The position numbers and the translations under genes are program-made. Shown here piece by piece: positions 11,022 through 12,717 of a DNA stretch of 12,717 bases; position 1 is the stretch's first letter; the number at the start of each line of letters is the position of its first letter. The notes beneath the pieces were generated by a model. That model did no database searches and had not been told where the DNA came from. It was given only the letters and a program-made list of their open reading frames with translations. Source of the DNA: Candidatus Poseidoniaceae archaeon (lineage in GTDB: Archaea > Thermoplasmatota > Poseidoniia > Poseidoniales > Poseidoniaceae); NCBI GenBank assembly GCA_013330765.1, contig DUHU01000044.1, positions 1 to 12,717 on the forward strand. The letters run 5' to 3'.

Positions 11022-12717
11022 GTGCGCGCCGCCCTGATGTTGGTTCTGCTGCTCGGAGCAGGTCTTGGCCCAATGGCGTCTCCGTCTCCCGAACATGGCC
11101 TTGCCGTGCTCAACATCGAAGAAGGGGTTTGGACCCAAGACGATTGGTCCGATCTGGTCGACGACGGTTGGGACCTGTTGAGGTTGGCCACATGGACCGA
11201 GGCCGTGGTATGGTACGACGGGAAGACGCCCCCTCCTGACGGTTTTCAGCTGCATGACGCGGCCCCTCCCGACGTGGCAGGATTGCAGCTCGGCCAAGAG
11301 GTCCGGCTTGTCTTCGAACCAAGGCTCCCCTCCGGTGCAGTGGAACGCCTGATCGAAGTTGGAGGTCCCACAACCGTTGAGCCAATGCTTCGAAGTCCCC
11401 AAACGATCGAGGCACCTTTCCACCCTTCCCAGCAACATTGGCCTGGCTTGCAACGCATCGAACCGGTATTGGTCACGGAAGCGCGAAACGATCGTGGCGC
11501 GGGCCTGATGCAATCTGGCGATCCGGGGGGTGTGGCGCTGTGGTCGCTTGGCCTCAACGGAAGCGGCGTGGTCTTGGCCACCGCGGACAGCGGTTTGGAC
11601 CTCGATCACGTGTGCTTTCGTGAAGGACTTGCGACGGTCGGAATGCCGGGTGAAGCGCACCGAAAAGTGGCCGTGTTGAACACCAGCATCGGCGACGGCG
11701 ACACGCCTGGGCAGGACGATTACCGTCACGGTACGCACACAGCGGGCACGCTTGGGTGCGAACCTGTGGACTGGAACCGCACCGAAGCACCAGGTCAAGG
11801 CGTGTCAATGGCCCACGGAGCAAGACTCGTCGTGGCCGACATCGTCAATGCATCCGGTTGGACCCCGCCCACCTTCGACGCACTGTTGTCGGAAGCGGGG
11901 TTGGAGGGAGCCGTCGTTCACGCCCATTCGTGGGGCGACGACACAACTGCGTACACCGCACGCAGCGAAACGTTGGACCGTTGGTCTCTGGAACACCCGT
12001 GGACCCTCGCCTTCATCGCGCCCGGCAACGGTGGGCAGGTGCTGGAACCCGCAAATGCGCTCAACGCCGTGGCGGTGGGCGCCACCGCGATTGGCACGCC
12101 TGGGGAACGATGGGTTGGATCTCCAGACGGCCCGACCGTGTTGGAAACCCACGGCATCGGCCTGCTGGCGCCCGGTTCGCACGTGATTTCAGCCAAAGCG
12201 GACGGAGACCCGCTCAGCATGAACGGAGCATGGCGCGGATCGAGCGGGACGAGTATGGCCACCCCAATGGCAGCCGCGGCGGCGGGTGTGGTGCAGCAGA
12301 TGATTGAGGACGGTTGGCTTCACGACGGCTCCTCAAGCGAAGCCCGCCTCAACCTGACAGAGCAAGCCCCGGCTTGGGCAAGTCCGGAACAAGGCGGGAT
12401 GGCTTGGGTCGCCGACGGTTGGACGCCGTCCGGTCCGATGCTTCGCGCGGCGTTGGCGCTGAGTGCCGAACCGCTCCCCGCTGCGCAGGCCAACGATGGC
12501 AGCGGACCCGCTGGATTGAGCAACGAACACGACGGATGGGGTCAGCCGCGTTTGGACCGTTTGCTCAGCCCCACCGCGACGGGTGGGGCTTGGGACATGG
12601 CTCCTCACGTGGTCCTCTTCGATGCTTACCGCCTGACGAGCAGTACCCCTGAAGCGTTGCTTCAGGACCGATTGAACGCCTCCGGCGACAGCGGCAGGCT
12701 GAGTGAAATTCCTTGGG
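11022..12717 (+). CDS. Secreted subtilisin-like (S8) serine protease, partial
   Basis: The frame is open from GTG 11022 to the right edge (565 residues, C-terminus missing). The N-terminus MRAALMLVLLLGAGLGPMAS looks like a Sec signal peptide, so the enzyme is probably exported. A propeptide-like stretch of about 150 residues follows. The subtilase catalytic domain has Asp189 in ATADSGLDLDH, His236 in RHGTHTAGTLG, the oxyanion Asn336 in APGNGG, and Ser411 in GSSGTSMATPMAAA, the standard order of the family. After the catalytic domain the sequence continues past residue 440 with LSNEHDGWGQPRLDRLL, the region usual at the end of the domain, and then an unassigned segment. It would digest extracellular or cell-surface protein. 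ATG 11037 is an alternative start; GTG gives the better n-region (Arg2) and fits the promoter spacing. Confidence 0.93.
   Translation, partial: MRAALMLVLLLGAGLGPMASPSPEHGLAVLNIEEGVWTQDDWSDLVDDGWDLLRLATWTEAVVWYDGKTPPPDGFQLHDAAPPDVAGLQLGQEVRLVFEPRLPSGAVERLIEVGGPTTVEPMLRSPQTIEAPFHPSQQHWPGLQRIEPVLVTEARNDRGAGLMQSGDPGGVALWSLGLNGSGVVLATADSGLDLDHVCFREGLATVGMPGEAHRKVAVLNTSIGDGDTPGQDDYRHGTHTAGTLGCEPVDWNRTEAPGQGVSMAHGARLVVADIVNASGWTPPTFDALLSEAGLEGAVVHAHSWGDDTTAYTARSETLDRWSLEHPWTLAFIAPGNGGQVLEPANALNAVAVGATAIGTPGERWVGSPDGPTVLETHGIGLLAPGSHVISAKADGDPLSMNGAWRGSSGTSMATPMAAAAAGVVQQMIEDGWLHDGSSSEARLNLTEQAPAWASPEQGGMAWVADGWTPSGPMLRAALALSAEPLPAAQANDGSGPAGLSNEHDGWGQPRLDRLLSPTATGGAWDMAPHVVLFDAYRLTSSTPEALLQDRLNASGDSGRLSEIPW
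12567..12590 (+). repeat. Perfect 9-bp inverted repeat inside the protease gene
   Basis: AGCCCCACC and GGTGGGGCT are exact reverse complements separated by the six bases GCGACG, so a GC-rich hairpin could form. It lies in coding sequence (protein SPTATGGA), has no T-run after it, and is not a plausible terminator of a gene that continues beyond it. It may be chance in GC-rich DNA. Confidence 0.5.

Noticed and set aside
10938..11798. Upstream extension of the L18a frame to 376 codons
   Set aside because: Only the last 89 residues match L18a/LX; the rest is antisense to the subtilase with its catalytic motifs.
12567..12590. Hairpin as a transcription terminator
   Set aside because: It is in the middle of an open reading frame, lacks a following T-run, and could arise by chance in GC-rich DNA.
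1..12717. Defence system, CRISPR array, mobile element or tRNA
   Set aside because: I found no direct-repeat/spacer pattern, transposase or integrase motif, terminal inverted repeats, or cloverleaf sequence; the genes are housekeeping, surface-glycan and secreted-enzyme types.

Overview
The window reads as a GC-rich chromosomal segment of a euryarchaeon, most plausibly a marine Poseidoniia (Marine Group II) relative. The archaeal assignment rests mainly on a five-gene minus-strand run (10937 down to 7655). It starts with ribosomal protein L18a/LX, prefoldin alpha and FtsY, a gene order typical of Euryarchaeota. Support also comes from TATA-like boxes about 26 bases ahead of start codons without Shine-Dalgarno (SD) sites, which suggests leaderless transcripts. 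The Poseidoniia level is inference from overall style (secreted subtilase, GC content, surface-glycan genes) and is not proven. Coding density is very high and no gap exceeds about 115 bases. I see no tRNA, rRNA, CRISPR array, insertion sequence or attachment site.

Left part (1-5231): a partial CocE/NonD-type (S15-like) secreted lipoprotein hydrolase runs off the left edge on the minus strand. Divergent from it is a plus-strand pair, a two-TM membrane protein and a KdsC-like HAD phosphatase. This pair meets head-on a minus-strand operon of a GT-B-like glycosyltransferase, a NeuB-like nonulosonate synthase and a NeuA-like CMP-nonulosonate cytidylyltransferase. Phosphatase, synthase and cytidylyltransferase together look like a route to a CMP-activated nine-carbon sugar acid (sialic acid, KDN or similar), possibly through a 9-phosphate intermediate. 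The glycosyltransferases on both sides fit use of such a sugar in surface glycans.

Middle part (5346-7662, plus strand): a GT4-type glycosyltransferase, a eukaryote-like orotidine-5'-phosphate decarboxylase (PyrF) and a small single-TM protein. It converges on the next operon with an 8-base overlap of gene ends.

Right part (7655-12717): the minus-strand operon L18a/LX - prefoldin alpha - FtsY - DUF1844 protein - a receiver-domain protein with a C-terminal membrane anchor. It links ribosome, chaperone and SRP-receptor functions with two genes whose presence there is unexpected. Divergent from it is a partial subtilisin-like (S8) secreted protease that runs off the right edge.

The most distinctive observations are the tail-anchored receiver protein in the SRP-receptor operon, the sialate-type cassette with a synthase that lacks its usual C-terminal SAF domain, a recurrent stop/SD composite at four gene junctions, and a PyrF with Ser in place of a usually conserved phosphate-binding Arg. 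None of these alone proves a new system.
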